DNA from: Piezodorus guildinii
Lineage: Eukaryota > Arthropoda > Insecta > Hemiptera > Pentatomidae
NCBI GenBank assembly: GCA_023052935.1
Contig: CM041292.1
Span: 90,751,169-90,815,168, forward strand
Length of the DNA: 64,000 nt
Direction: 5' to 3'
The number at the start of each line of letters is the position of its first letter. Positions within the stretch are counted from its first letter, which is position 1. Below are positions 1-12,043 of the stretch, one piece after another. The notes under the pieces were generated by a model. That model had not been told where the DNA came from, made no database searches, and saw nothing but the letters and a program-made list of their open reading frames with translations. Both the position numbers and the translations under genes were made by a program.

Positions 1-1511
1 TATTAATAATAGAATTAAAAATGCTCAAACAATGGAAACGATGGAAAACGAAATCAAACAATGGAAAAACTCAATGATATATATTCTAATAATAATAATA
101 TATAATAAAAAAATAGAACACATTAATCCAAAAATTAAAAACAATGAAATTTTTCATATAAAAATGAAATTAAAATATTCCTGATTTTATATGAAATAAT
201 ATATAAGTTAATCTTAGGTATTTGAAAAGATAATCATTTAGTGATGAATAAAATAAAACGTATCTATTTGATTTATTTTCACTGAAAATATTTAACCCAC
301 TTAGAATCCTTTTTTCAATTCAATTGACAGGAAGTGTCTTTAAAAATAAAATTTATTATTATATAATCATAATAAGGTATTTATATAGATTACATAGATA
401 TATAGGCTTACATACATAGCAAAACTATATATCTCTTATATTTCTTGATCGGTTTCACTGATTCTCTTTTTTTTGGACGGAAATCGATTATCTTTCAATC
501 AGTAGTTTAGCATTTTTAATTTCTTACTGTGGGGAGAGGGAGAATTTTTCTAAATTCGTTATTTGAGCTTTATGCATCTAAAACGTGAGACCATACATTT
601 TCAAGTTTTTATACTATGGAACAAATGAAAATTAAATCTGTGATAAAAAAAAAGTACTGATATGTATGATATGAGTATTACTGAATAAAATACATTGCAT
701 AGAAATAACAGTGTAATAAAAGAAAAATAACAACACAAAATAAAATAAAAAAAGTAACTAACTACCTAAGGACATAATATTTCTATTAAAAAATATAATA
801 CTAAATGGTAATGCAGCATTCTACGTCAAAACATAAGTTTTAGTTAAAAATAATAATGATTTGACTTGAAATAATATTTTCATGAATTCGATAAAAATAT
901 CTTTTGTGTATGTATAAGCCCGATTTTGTGGGCGAAAAGACCTATTATAATATTCAATGCTAAGGGAAAAAAAGATAGATGGTCATGGTCGAGGCACCAG
1001 CACATATTTAATGTGAATACGTTGAAGTGAATGACAATATGTTTTTTTTAAGCTAGCATGTTGAAAATCCGAATCTTTACGAATAAGTCATTATTAAAAA
1101 AATCTGGTGAGCTCAACACACGACTTTTATTTATCTCCGTTGTTGTTAAAATTAATTAAAGAATTAAAAAAACAATCATAGATGAAAATAAATTGTTAAG
1201 GAATCAATTACATTGAGTTTCAATAAAATCAAGTGTTTTATTAGTTTAGGTGTTCTTGATTTTCCAATTTCAAAAAAGCAACGGATCTGCAAGGATCTTT
1301 TGTTAGTTGTTCCTCATTTGTTTGCGTTTTTAAATTGTTCTCCAATGAATTCTCGAAATTAGTAAGTTATATGGGCCACATCGATTAGCTCGTGCAATAT
1401 CGATCATATGACTGATTACTTTTTAGATGTTGCCTCATTGGTTAATTTTCTTCATGATCAAAATTAAAAATTTTTAACATTTATGACATATATATATATA
1501 TATATATATAC

Positions 1512-1548
<37 letters not shown>

Positions 1549-1550
1549 AA
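1..1550. other. AT-rich intergenic or intronic DNA, no gene seen
   Basis: I see only AT-rich, low-complexity sequence with many stops in every frame. There are no splice-framed coding blocks or recognisable transposon proteins. A TA microsatellite closes the interval. Confidence 0.6.
1489..1545. repeat. (TA)n microsatellite
   Basis: Almost uninterrupted TA dinucleotides with one CATAA interruption. It directly precedes a truncated SINE copy, so it may have grown from an A/T-rich SINE tail. Confidence 0.9.
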
Positions 1551-1551
1551 A

Positions 1552-1700
1552 ATACCTATCCCTCTACAACCTATGAAGGGTCTTGGGTTCGGTACTTAAT
1601 GAGATCCGTGCGGTTATACGGCCAAAAGGCGTGTGAGGAAGTGATTAGGCAAGCTCTATCGCCAGATATTTTCCCAGATGTATGATTGGAAATGTCCGAA
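1552..1700 (-). repeat. Truncated SINE-1 copy (3' part)
   Basis: Read on the minus strand this matches the 3' half of the SINE-1 family at 44.3 kb. Shared blocks are the CTCTACAACC-CATGAA end, the GTGATTAGGC block and the TTTTCCC block. The tRNA-like head with the B box is not recognisable, so it is a 5'-truncated copy. Confidence 0.5.
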
Positions 1701-2121
1701 TTGACATTGCAATGTCTGAGGGGGAAGGAAAGAAAGCAATAAGAAAGACACATGCCGAAAAAACAAAACATGAGGATCAAGTATAAATTTTTAAATAATT
1801 CTTTAATTCATTTATTGCTGAGCTATGATATTGAATATTACCAGATTTTATCAGGAGCGTCCAAATATGTCCTAAAAAACAGTTGTTGACTGGAGTGGTT
1901 AAGGGAGTCCTTTGTCGTGAAACAAGCAGTGCTTCTTGGAGTTAGTTCTTCTAGATGGAATGAGAAGAAACTCATTGACAATATTCACAGAAGAATAAAC
2001 GTTGGCAATATTATTGTGTTCGGTTGTAGGAAAGCAAACATAAATCTCTGGAGGGTATGTATATCATACAGTTATCACAACTTTTACTTTTTTTTTCTGA
2101 AATCCTTGCATATACTCACAG

Positions 2122-2167
2122 GCTCCGGGAAGTGCAAGATGGGGAAATAATAAAAAAAGAGGACGAG
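2122..2167 (+). CDS. Possible 46-nt micro-exon upstream of the EGF exon
   Basis: A pyrimidine-rich tract ending in CACAG (to 2121) and a GTGAGA donor at 2168 enclose 46 nt with no stop in the frame starting at 2122. The translation is short and basic (Gly, Lys and Arg rich). One base is left over, which joins in phase to the two bases before the first full codon of the EGF exon at 4682. The join would create a Glu codon. No family is recognised and the exon is short, so chance splice-like sites are a real alternative. It could be the basic linker before an EGF domain in a secreted protein. Confidence 0.2.
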
Positions 2168-2289
2168 GTGAGACTTCTTAGCGTGATGTTGAGTGAATTT
2201 ATCAAGAGGGAACAAAATAAAAATTATGGTTTAAATATAACCATGCTAAATGATATAGGAGATTGTCATAATGAAATTATATAAAGTTA

Positions 2290-2780
2290 GTTTATTTATT
2301 GTTTATTTTGTTTAAAAAGTTTTTATTGGTATAATCTTATTGGGTCAAGTTAGTTATTTGTTCATCACATGATCGATTTTACATAAACTGATTCGAGGTG
2401 GCTCTTATAACCGACTAGTATCGAAATCTCTCAATCTACATTCAACACTATCATGTATGGTTTAATCGATAAGTTGTAATAGACCTGTCAATCTCAGTAA
2501 TTTTATTACTGGATAAAGTTGAGCGATCTATTCAGAACTACATGAGGAAGAAAACTACCTACTTAAAAGGATAATTAAAACATGCAACGAAACGGTGCTG
2601 AGATTAATGGTCCAGAGTTCCTTGCAGCCGCTTTGGGAATGGAGAGGAAATGCCATGCCTAGGATAGAGGGCAACTTTGTAATTTTTATTTAATATATTT
2701 TATGTTATTCTTATCGGGCGTAATTAGTAATGTTATTATAAGGAGAATCCCATTTATAAAATTCTTATCAATATATACAT

Positions 2781-2829
<49 letters not shown>

Positions 2830-4680
2830 TAATGTAAGAGGAATTCAGTAATTAATGTATTACTAGTATAAATTTCGCGAAACAGAAAAACAACTGAACG
2901 TTCTTAGACGGATAAATTTTTTTTTTATAATTATAGTCATGAAACTAAAAAATAATTATGCATTTTACGGTAGTAAGATTATTGACCACACAGACGTAAA
3001 ATTCAAATTTTCCAATCCAAAATGTTCAGAACTATAACAAATTGTCAATAGTACATCAGCAACATTACTCTACATATAGACCTTAATCAATTACTATCAA
3101 CATGCTCCACACCACCTGATAAGAAGTTGGATGAGGGACCTTCTGACATAATTGAGAAACAGGAAGGAATCAAGTCAGGAAGATGTGCTGCTGGGTAAAC
3201 TCTGTACTACATGCCTACCACAAGATTAAACCCTACCTCACCTAATTCACTGTCATTGCATGAAAGGTGTGAATAAAAAATCATAAAGAGAAAAAATATT
3301 AAAGTAAAACTTCTTTTAGTAAAAAACAAAATAAATATCAATATTTTAGTCTTTGGATACCTTCTACATTAGATCCTTAAAATTCTTTTTTAAATATCCT
3401 CCTCTTCAGATATAATGACACAGTATTTATATAATGATTACTTAACTATTGAGTCGTGGATCATAAATGTGGACATTGATAGAGTAGATATAATATCCTA
3501 CGGAATGGACAAGAATTTAAATGAAATCTAGAACGACTGCATCCAGAGTTGTTTGAGATGTTGACCGTCGAAGATCTGATGTTTCATCACAATTCGATCT
3601 AATAGTGTGCTATAAATTCTTAATAATATCAGTGTCTAGAGATTGAGGATGCCTATTCCAATATTGAATATTAACTATTCTTTGGTTTTTCTGGTATCTG
3701 TTTTTAGAAGAATTGTATTAAAATAATTGTATTTTATTTTTTAGTCTAGGTTATGTTTGAGAACATAATAGTTATTTTTTTATTATATTCTTAAACATTT
3801 AAAACTATATTTTTTAGAAATATTTTCAGTCATTACTTTTAGATAATATATGATATATATGTTTATAATATTTTTATTTTTTTTCTTATTATCATCATCC
3901 ACTGTATATTACTTTTTTTGTTAATCTTACTCTAGTAAGATACAGTAAATCTCACATTATTGTATTTTGTATTATTCTAAAAGGACTTGTCCCAGGGTAA
4001 ACAAAAAAATTCTTTTTATTATGTTTCAGGTCGTTGTCCTAGTAATAGTAAACCCTTAAACTAGAATTATTGCATTCTCGCGAAACTGGGGGTCATAATT
4101 ATATGTACCACATTAGCCTTGTCTTGAGAAGTTTATAATTGGGTACTTTATGGCTTTATTCCATATTTTCATTTGCTATTGTTTTTTTGGACTTCTTCAT
4201 GCTGTTTCAGTTTTTCCACTTACCGATAGTCTAATATATATATATATATATATTTTCATACCTAGAAAAAAAATAAAATCTGACAGACAAATATTTTTAT
4301 ATGTTAAATCAACTTTCACATCGACTGAATAGCTTTTGAAAAACTCTAAATACTTAATATGTAATACTGTTTACATAGTTTTTTTAATTTTCCATTTTTA
4401 CCTTCGAATTATATAATTGAGGATTCTTAATATTTCTTTCAACTAGCTGTATAAGACTGAAAGTGCATATTCTTTTTTCCATCAGTAGAAACTCTTGTCT
4501 GACACCACATGCAAATGTTCAGTTGATCAATAAATCATAGTGTTTAAGTATTTTATTCACTGATTTTTATTACAATTATTTATATGTTTTCTAACTCTTC
4601 AGAATACTTCGTTTTAAGGAGGCCTATCATTATCTTTAGTTTATCTGAATTAGTCATTAATATTTATTTGTTTTGATTTA
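2290..4680. other. Non-coding interval, probably intron or 5' flank of the EGF gene
   Basis: AT-rich DNA with (TA)n tracts at 2770-2824 and 4232-4252. I find no transposon protein, tRNA-like head or convincing coding exon. If the micro-exon at 2122 is real, this is its downstream intron. Confidence 0.5.
2770..2824. repeat. (TA)n microsatellite
   Basis: About 50 bp of TA repeats with a few single-base interruptions. Confidence 0.9.
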
Positions 4681-4681
4681 G

Positions 4682-4818
4682 AATTGAAATACTGCCAAGA
4701 TCATCCAGAAACTTGCGAGAACGGAGGAACCTGTATTTCGCTTGCAGAAGAAGACGGTGATTTCCGCTGTATTTGCAAAGAAGGATTTACAGGACGACAT
4801 TGCCAGCTTAACAGGAAC
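4682..4818 (+). CDS. Internal exon encoding one EGF-like domain (secreted or membrane protein)
   Basis: The exon is bounded by a pyrimidine-rich acceptor ending TTTAG (to 4681) and a consensus donor GTAAGTA at 4819. After two bases that complete a split codon, 45 codons are open. The six cysteines have EGF spacing C-x6-C-x5-C-x11-C-x-C-x8-C, with the hallmark CENGGTC and GFTGRHC blocks. EGF modules are extracellular disulfide folds used in receptor ligands and adhesion proteins. The exon enters in phase 1 and leaves in phase 0, matching the phase-0 acceptor of the Thr-rich exon at 12869, so both probably belong to one gene. The cysteine pattern resembles modules of Notch-ligand-type and other EGF proteins, but one module cannot name the gene. 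Upstream exons must lie before 4682, some perhaps outside the window. Confidence 0.82.
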
Positions 4819-5343
4819 GTAAGTAAATGAGATATCATATCCCATTATTAATATTTAAGATTTTTTTAAAAATATGTATTTATTTACAGTATTAAATAGT
4901 GGAATGTAGCAAATATATGTGTCTGCAATAGGGAAAATCTGTTTAGTTACAAAATAGGTCAATGATAAGCCGTTCTTAAGACTTTCTGTTGGTAGTGACT
5001 TTTAAATTTATCGATAAATCGGTAGCGGTAAATATGGGTAGCGGGTAGATACCTGTTCACAATCCCAGTGAAGAGCAGATCTACTTCAGGGAACTAGCAA
5101 CCCTGCCAACGCGATTTCTCCCACCTCCTCTCATCAGGGGGGAATCATGTCCCTAACCTTATTCCTATCCTACATTAATCTTTCCTTCAAACATCCTTAT
5201 ATCCACCTTTCCTCTAGGGGACTTCTGGAGGCCAGTTGCACCGAGGTAACGGGGCCTCTTCTGTTGGGCCAATCATCCACAGAGGAGAACTATCGATTCA
5301 GAGCAATAATAAAGGCCTCGGAACTGGACTGTCAAAAAGGAAA

Positions 5344-6650
5344 CAACCTGGAACGGAATCGGACATTCGATTTGGAAATTGGAACATTAAAACACTGACG
5401 GGAAAGGAGGTCGAACTTGTGGAAGAAATGAAAAGTACAAAGTGGACATTCTGGGTATCAGTGAAGTGAAAAAGAAAGGAAGCGGAGAATATAGACTCGA
5501 AGATGATTATGTCTTGATTTATTCGGTTGTCTCTAAAGGAAATTTTGCGAAGGAAGGAGTGGGTATTGTCATGACTCCCGCAGTGTTCATGAAACTGAAA
5601 GATTGGAAACCAGTATCTTCACGCATCATAGTGGCTAATCTCCAATTGGGTGTAGGGAAAACATCCCTCATCCAAGTATATGCACCAACTGAAGATACTG
5701 CAATATTAGAAAAGGAGATGTTCTACGCTGATCTGCAAAGAACTCTTAATAAATGTAGAGATGAAGGAAGGTAGGGAATCGTGAGTGGTGATTTCAATGC
5801 CAGGACCGGCTGTGATAGTAGGACTGGACATGGTGTCATTGGACTCTATGGAGGCGAGAGGGCAAGGAACGAGAATGGTCAACGGCTGATCGATTTTTGT
5901 GTGGACAATTATATGCTAATTGGAAATTCTTTTTACCCACACAAAAAGATACATAAAATAACCTTCTCACATCTTGACAGGAACAGTGTGATAGATTACT
6001 TCATCTATGATGCCGAAATAAGACAATACTTCACGGATATAAAAGTGATCAGAGGGGCAGAGATAGTCACAGATCATCTTTTCCTTGTAGCTGATACCAA
6101 GATATTAAGAGACAACCGGCCACGTATGAAAACATACAAAGCGATTAAAGTGCGCGATCTTGACAACCCAGAGAAGAGAGTCCAATATACTACTCTACTG
6201 GAGGAAAGAATCAGAAGACTGGATCTTTCAGGAGGTGTAGAGGAACAATGGATCAATCTAAAGACATGCATATTGAATGTCGCTAAAGAGGTCTGTGGCA
6301 TTAAAAAGGTCGGTGGGAGAAAAAAGCATACCAAATGGTGGAGTGATACCATTAGGGAAATAGTTAAGGGGAAAAACTTAGCGTGGAAAGCATATCTCCG
6401 AGATAAAATACATGCTAACCTAATTGAATACCGCCGTCTAAGAAATGAAGCTAAAACAGCAATACGTTCAGCGAAAAGGCAAACTTGGGAGGAGTTCGGC
6501 AAAAGTCTTGATGGAAACCACCGAGAAAATTCCAAACGGTTTTGGCAGACAATAAAGTCCCTGAAAGGAAAACACAAAAAGCCAATTCGGAATATAAAGG
6601 ATGAAAGTGGCAACGTAATGACTGCCCCAGATGACATCTTAGAACGGTAG
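5344..6650 (+). pseudogene. Apurinic-like endonuclease half of the RTE-like ORF (broken)
   Basis: The frame begins with a FGNWNIKTLTGK block, the usual N-terminal WN-hTL motif of LINE endonucleases. After a one-base loss near 5430 it continues with DILGISEVKKKG (catalytic Glu region), QVYAPTEDT, SGDFNARTG and SHLDRNSVIDYF. The usual final SDH motif survives as VTDHLFLVA. A TAG at 5772-5774 interrupts just before the GDFNA block and a second TAG at 6648-6650 ends the open stretch. The latter probably replaced a TGG in the conserved linker before the RT. The endonuclease would nick target DNA to prime reverse transcription; this copy is not functional. Neighbouring frames are shadows. Confidence 0.85.
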
Positions 6651-8257
6651 AGGCGTCACTACCAAGATCTCTTCTCTGAAGAATATAGTACACCAGAGCT
6701 GCATGCACAACCTGCAACACAGGAGTATCTAGAGCCTATAGAAGAAGAAGAGGTGGAATATGCTCTCGAAAAGATAAAAACAAATAAAGCAGCGGGGAGA
6801 GATGGAATTTCACCTGAATTCCTGAAATTTGGTGGTGAAGAGCTCAGAAAAGCACTCCAAGGACTGTTCCAAACTGTATGGGATAACAAGATAATCCCTT
6901 TAGATTGGTAATATAGCGCTATAGTCCCCATACATAAGAAAGGCTCCTCAACCGTATGTGAGAATTATAGACCAATTAGCTTGCTGTCCGTAGCCTATAA
7001 AATGTACACCTCTATCCTTGAGAGAAGATTGAGAAGTATTGTGGAAAATCAACTCGAAGAGGAGCAGGCGGGCTTCCGCCCGGGAAGACAGACCCAGGAC
7101 CATATTTTTGTGCTTCGAAACATTTCTGAAAAGGCTTGGGACAGAAATAAAAGTATCTATGTGGCTTTCCTGGATCTCAAAGCTGCGTTCGATTCTGTGC
7201 CTAGATATGAAATATGGAATGCTCTTGCTGCAAAGAATGTACCATCAGATTTGATGCAGGTAATCCAATCAACATACAGAAATGCAAAGGGAGTCGCCAG
7301 AATCAATGGTAGAGAATCCAAATCATTTCCTCTTGATAGTGGAGTCAGACAGGGGAACAGTCTTAGCCCTCTCCTATTTTTGATTCTGATGGACGAGGTC
7401 CATAAAGTCTGCAAGCGAAGAGCGGCATGGACTGAAATAGGAAAATGGAAGATGCAGACAGTTCTGGTGAAATGCCTCCTAAATGCCGATGACATTGTTC
7501 TTTTAGCGGACACAAAAGAAAAGCTGCAACAAGCTCTGGTGGAACGGGAGGCAGAACTATTGCGTAAGGGAATGTCCATCAACGACTCCAAAAGTAAGAT
7601 TCTGGTTCTCTCACGGAATGAAGAAAAAAATGTTGAAATGGTATGCAATGGGAAGACCCTAGAAGTGGTAAATGAATTCAATTACCTGGGAACCATTATA
7701 GACAGGTCTGGCAGAATCGACCAAGAGATTGGAAATAGGACCAATAAAGCGAACCAGGTGTACTACCAGATCAACAATAGTATAATAGGACACCGTGAAG
7801 TAGGGCGAGATGTTAAGATGCACATCTATAAAGCCATTTACCTACCAGTGCTTACATATGGAGGCGAGAGTTGGGTGATGCTCGACAAACATATCAGCCG
7901 AATCACTGCTGCTGAAATGAAATTTCTACGTAGAGCAGCGGGAAAGACAAGGCGAGATTGTGTCCGGAACAATAGAATCAGAGAGCAACTCGAGGTACCA
8001 CCATTGAAGACGATAATGGAAAACAGGCAATTAAAATGGTTTGGTCATGTCTGCCGCATGGACGAAATAAGGGAACCAGAAGGACACTGGAAGCAAGACC
8101 TACAGGAAGAAGACCACGTGGCCGACCTAGAATTTCCTACCAGGATATGGTCCAGAGGATCGGGAGTAACAGGGGCAAGACCCTTGTAGAAATGAAACGA
8201 CTCAGCGGAGACCGGGATAACTGGCAGCGCTGGATCGAGGCCCCTCTACGCCAATAA
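6651..8257 (+). pseudogene. Reverse transcriptase half of the RTE-like ORF (broken)
   Basis: RT blocks appear in normal order: AAGRDGISPEFLK, AIVPIHKKGSS, NYRPISLLSVAYK, EEQAGFRPGRQTQDH, FLDLKAAFD (first catalytic Asp, about 7164-7194), GVRQGNSLSPLLF, and the active-site box near 7481-7493. That box reads NADD, with Asn where Tyr is normal, so catalysis would be impaired even without the stops. A TAA at 6909-6911 lies in the palm region. A one-base loss near 8085 moves the last 60 residues, with the GRRPRGRPRISYQD tail, to another frame ending at 8257. The family normally reverse-transcribes its own mRNA at the nicked target. Confidence 0.88.
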
Positions 8258-8299
8258 TGGCTCGAAGAGGAAGATAAAGAAGAAGATAAATCGTGAATA

Positions 8300-9515
8300 T
8301 TGGAAATCAATGCCGTAGCTCAAAATAAATTTACAAAAAAAAATGTCACCGTATTCGAATATGCACATATAAATAAATCATAATTAAAAAAATAAAATAT
8401 ATATTATTTGGGAATGCTCAGAAATTTTTTTGCAGTTAATTAAAAGACTTAAAAATAATGATTCTTTTCGATAAAATAAAAGTCCAATAAATATTATCTC
8501 AGTTTATTGATAATTTTAAAGCGGTAAGCTTTAAATAATAAATAAACTTAGTAAAATTCTTGAGGTTTGTTCTGAAGGATATTGCTGTACTAAAATTAGC
8601 CCCTTCAAAAGCTACCGCAGACTAAACAGTGTATCTGTTGTGCGTTGCGGGTCTCCGCGCTTTGTTAAGGGGCACGTATACAATCACTTCATTGCCTATG
8701 CAGGTAAAAGGTTGATAACGAGCTTTTATCCGGTCGTTAGAATTAGTAGTTGTTATTAAATGTAACATGATGTTAATAAACGATTTGTGAACATCGCTTT
8801 TTTAGTGTTCTTTCATAGAGTTAACAAATCGATGGATGATTTTTAACTTTATCTGTTATAAAAATTTTATATTTTGTAATACTTTGGTTTAGTAAACCTA
8901 GTTCTATTTTATACATATCACTTTTGATTTCATATTTTAAAAAATCGTAAACAGTAGAGCTCCTTTACTACATTAAGCAATATTTAAATGTCGAAGGTAG
9001 AGGGGTAAATATTTTCAACACACACTTTTCCAACACAAAGTCAATCTACCAATTAAACCACACCAGTAAAAAACAGATAAAATCTAAAAAAAAAAAAAGA
9101 CTGAAACCTGTCATCAATTGTTCGGTGTCCTTTGAGGAAGGAACTGAAATAAATTAACTTTTTTCGTGAATATCTCAAGAAGTATGATGCTATCGCAATA
9201 ATTGTTTTGTTCCATAGATTTTCTTGCTAAAAAAAAAAAAAAATGTTTGCGGAGATATTGAAAGGGTCATATATAGGAATTTTCCCCATTAAGTAGACAT
9301 TGCTTTTTTTTTTTTTTTTTTTTTTTTTTCTTAGCCCCTTATTTTCTCTTCTAAGCTCCTGCAATGCTGGTAAGTTCTCCTTTTTCCGCAATCGTGCATT
9401 TAAGGAGTTCCAAGTCTTTAACGTTACATCTGGAGAGTAATAATATTATGAATAATAATTCAGGTGATGGGGCTCACCTTCTAGTTTGTTTCGGCCTTAC
9501 AACTAAAACTTAACT
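8300..9515. other. Interval without recognised genes
   Basis: Mostly AT-rich sequence with a poly(A) run near 9226-9241 and a long poly(T) run at 9304-9329. A short GC-richer patch at 8600-8710 has no frame or repeat partner that I recognise. Confidence 0.5.
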
Positions 9516-9522
9516 AATTTAT

Positions 9523-9780
9523 TTATTTGTTGAGCTTCTGCCATCGCTGAGGTATTCCTGGGGGTTTCAGTTGATTAAATATAGGGTTATTTACAAATTT
9601 CGTTGATTCGAAAAACTTTAAATTCCTCTCACTCATAAATTTTTTAATTGTTGGTATTTTCATCTCTTCGTGTAATTTCTTTTTTTTCACTCTTTGAAAT
9701 ATCGTCCCTTTTGCGATTCTTCTTAGAATGCCGTTTTGAAATGCCTGGACATTCTTTTCCGTTGATTTCGCTTCACTGAT
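9523..9780 (-). pseudogene. Jockey-type retrotransposon RT C-terminal relic
   Basis: Read from 9780 down to a TAA at 9525-9523, 85 codons are open without an initiator. They contain NVQAFQNGILRRIAKG, then a basic stretch, KIPTIKKFMSE, NNPIFNQLK and QRW. This is the conserved C-terminal region of jockey-clade reverse transcriptases (compare the IQSFQSKVLRTIVNAP block in the element at 15.4 kb). The 5' side is truncated, as is usual after incomplete reverse transcription. The poly(T) at 9304-9329 on the plus strand could be this element's poly(A) tail, giving roughly 200 bp of 3' UTR. It lies inside the proposed EGF-gene intron in antisense orientation. Confidence 0.75.
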
Positions 9781-9799
9781 TCAAACTTCTAATTGTTAA

Positions 9800-10730
9800 A
9801 AATGATGAGAGTTCAATGGAAACTGCAAGACTTGATTTGATTGTTGATCGCATATATGATCAATGACAATTAAAATCAAATCAAATTCTCATTAAATTAT
9901 AACTACAAAACATAATCAATGATGTTTTTCTTTATTTAGAGGCCTTTACCAAGAAGTACTAAATCCACCGATTAAAAGATACCATTTTCCTTTTTAAGTT
10001 TTTTATTTATTTTCTTATTTAAGTTAAGATTTAAATACACATTTTTTTTTTGCACACTCAGAAAACAATTTCCTTATCATTTACAATTTACCCCAATTAA
10101 TCAATTTATAATTTATTAATTATAAATACTGCGTAAATGCAAAGATAGAGAGATGTTTAGATGGCGTGTTTTCCAATCATCATGGCAATATTTTGTAATT
10201 ACTCTGATTAGTTAATGCCAAACGATCGCTTTCAAGGCAAAGGAACCTTTTTCATTCTGAAATAGTAATTTGAATCACGGTTTGTACCACATCCTCCTAT
10301 GTTGCCCAACCTTTATTGAAAATGGACAATATATCTTAAAGTCACTATTATCCTACGATACATTGAACATTGATAGTTATATTAAATTGAACAGACTCCT
10401 TGCTTGATCGTTGATGCTCCTTGAACAAGTGAGAATATTATAACTCAAAAGACAATAAGTTGTAATTTGGAGGCTCTTCCGTTTCGAGCCCTTCATTTTT
10501 TGTGCTAGTCAGTGCCGTTCATGTAAAAAGAGTGTAGAAGCTAAGAAAAGTGAGTGAAGAGACAGGGGGGGGGGAGGGATGAAATTTTATAGTATTGCAA
10601 TGAGTAAGTAGAAGCACAAGAGAGACTGAACAAGGAAATGATGGGTCAGGGGTGAGCTCAACTAGAAGTAAGATAAACTAACAAATATCATATGAGTATT
10701 ATGTGCTTTTATAATTGCCACAAACTGCTT
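9800..10730. other. Interval without recognised genes
   Basis: AT-rich sequence with no coding block that I can place. A short G-run (GGGGGGGGAGGG) lies near 10566. Confidence 0.5.
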
Positions 10731-10744
10731 TTTTTTTTTTTTTT

Positions 10745-11548
10745 TTTTTTCAAAAATTAACCTTCATAATCGACCAAAAAAAAAAAAAAAAAAAAAAATC
10801 ACCTCACCTCAAAATTTGAAGGCTTACGTATCAAGATAAGTATAACTAGAATAACAAATAAAAAAAAAAATCCGTTTTTTTAGCAGTACGCGGCATTCAT
10901 CCGACACTACTCGACCATTATTTTTTTTAAATTCGTGACAAAAAAATACTGCATGGAACAATGATCCTAACACCTGGACGTTGATATCAGCTGATTATTT
11001 TTAAAATGGTGGCCGATTAAAAGTGATTTGATTCAATAACTAATTTATTTTTGAAGATAGAGAAAAAAATTATTAGTTTAAAAAAAAAAGCGAAAAATTA
11101 TAAAGAAAGAGAAGAAAAAGAATTGAAATTTTACCTATGGATACACCAATAACTCAGTTATTTGTAAAGATAAAAAAAAAAATATTAGTGCTTTTTAATT
11201 AAAAAAACGTGAATAATTAGAAAAAAACATTGATATTTTACGCATATAAATCAGTTATTTTTGAAGATAGAGAAAAGTATGTAATGAGTTTTATAATCAC
11301 TACAGCATAAATTACAAAAAAAAAAAAATAATAAAATAAAAAAGTTATTTATATATATATTCCCACAAAAAGAAACACGAATCATTGGAATTGGTTAATA
11401 ACTAGCAGAGATTTAGCGTTTTGAAATTAGCTTCGGTGATGATTCCATTTCCCTATGAATTATTTATTGCTTTTTATAGTAGTCAATTGACTGTCAACAG
11501 TTATAGTTATTTCGAAATAATAAACCCTTGTATAATAAATTGCTGCAT
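10745..11548 (-). repeat. R3 interspersed repeat, copy 1
   Basis: In reverse orientation this matches the blocks at 30519-31255 and 41972-42330. Shared are the GTCGATTA...AAGGTT end beside long A/T runs, the CTCAAAATTTGA block, a GATATCAGCTGAT core next to a CCGCCATTTTAAA block, and the TTTCAAAACGC...TCTCTGCTAGT block. No protein is encoded. It looks like a non-autonomous element of about 0.75 kb. Confidence 0.7.
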
Positions 11549-11559
11549 GTTTTCTATTG

Positions 11560-12040
11560 TTAAATGTCTCATTTTATATATCAGGTTCATTAAAACTTAA
11601 GAATTGTCTATGCGTATATTATATAATCAAAATAACAAAAAATACAGTCCCATCAAAAATCATAAGCTATTCATGGTCAATGGACAATATTCATAAGGAA
11701 CAAATCAAATGAATAGCTGGGAACACAAAACAGACTCTATATTTATATTGCAAAAATATGTTATAATTTTGATTTAGTTATTGGCATATAAATATTAATG
11801 TAAGTAGTTTCCGAAGGCAATTACTATCTGTACTTATAATATGGTTTCGTTTATTTAAAGTAATTCTTATTATTTTTAAGTTTAATATCATGTTGTAATG
11901 AATGTTATGTTAATAGTTTTGTATTATCTGTTTTTTTTGTTTTGTTATGGAACACTAACGTTTTGTTTTATTATATAATTGTATATTATGTAGTGAATTT
12001 TTACAATACTTTGTCTTTCACAGCTAAAATATATTCTATT
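11560..12040. other. AT-rich interval, nothing recognised
   Basis: No repeat partner or coding frame seen. It ends at the TA where mariner copy 1 inserted. Confidence 0.5.
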
Positions 12041-12043
12041 CTA

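Larger units (their letters stand above)
5030..8290 (+). mobile_element. RTE-like non-LTR retrotransposon, nearly full length, inactive
   Basis: A roughly 3.3-kb block that is clearly more GC-rich than its surroundings encodes, in order, an APE-type endonuclease, a reverse transcriptase and the C-terminal tail typical of RTE/BovB-like elements (KWFGHVCRM block, then GRRPRGRP). The 3' end is a short purine-rich tandem array (AGAGGAAGATAAAGAAGAAG), a common RTE ending, instead of a long poly(A). About 0.3 kb of 5' leader precedes the endonuclease. The coding frame has two single-base deletions and three in-frame stops, so it cannot move itself. It sits in the proposed intron between the EGF and Thr-rich exons, in the same orientation as the gene. 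Exact ends were not fixed because no clear target-site duplication was found. Confidence 0.9.

Noticed and set aside
1883..2054. Possible exon (SSSRWNEKKLIDNIHRRINV) with a GTATGT donor at 2055
   Set aside because: The donor is good, but there is an in-frame stop at 1887-1889 and no acceptor or ATG in frame after it. It cannot be placed as an exon.
6074..7681. Minus-strand open frames across the RTE-like element (187, 174, 90 and 89 codons)
   Set aside because: They are antisense shadows of the endonuclease and RT frames, which have clear domain motifs on the plus strand.
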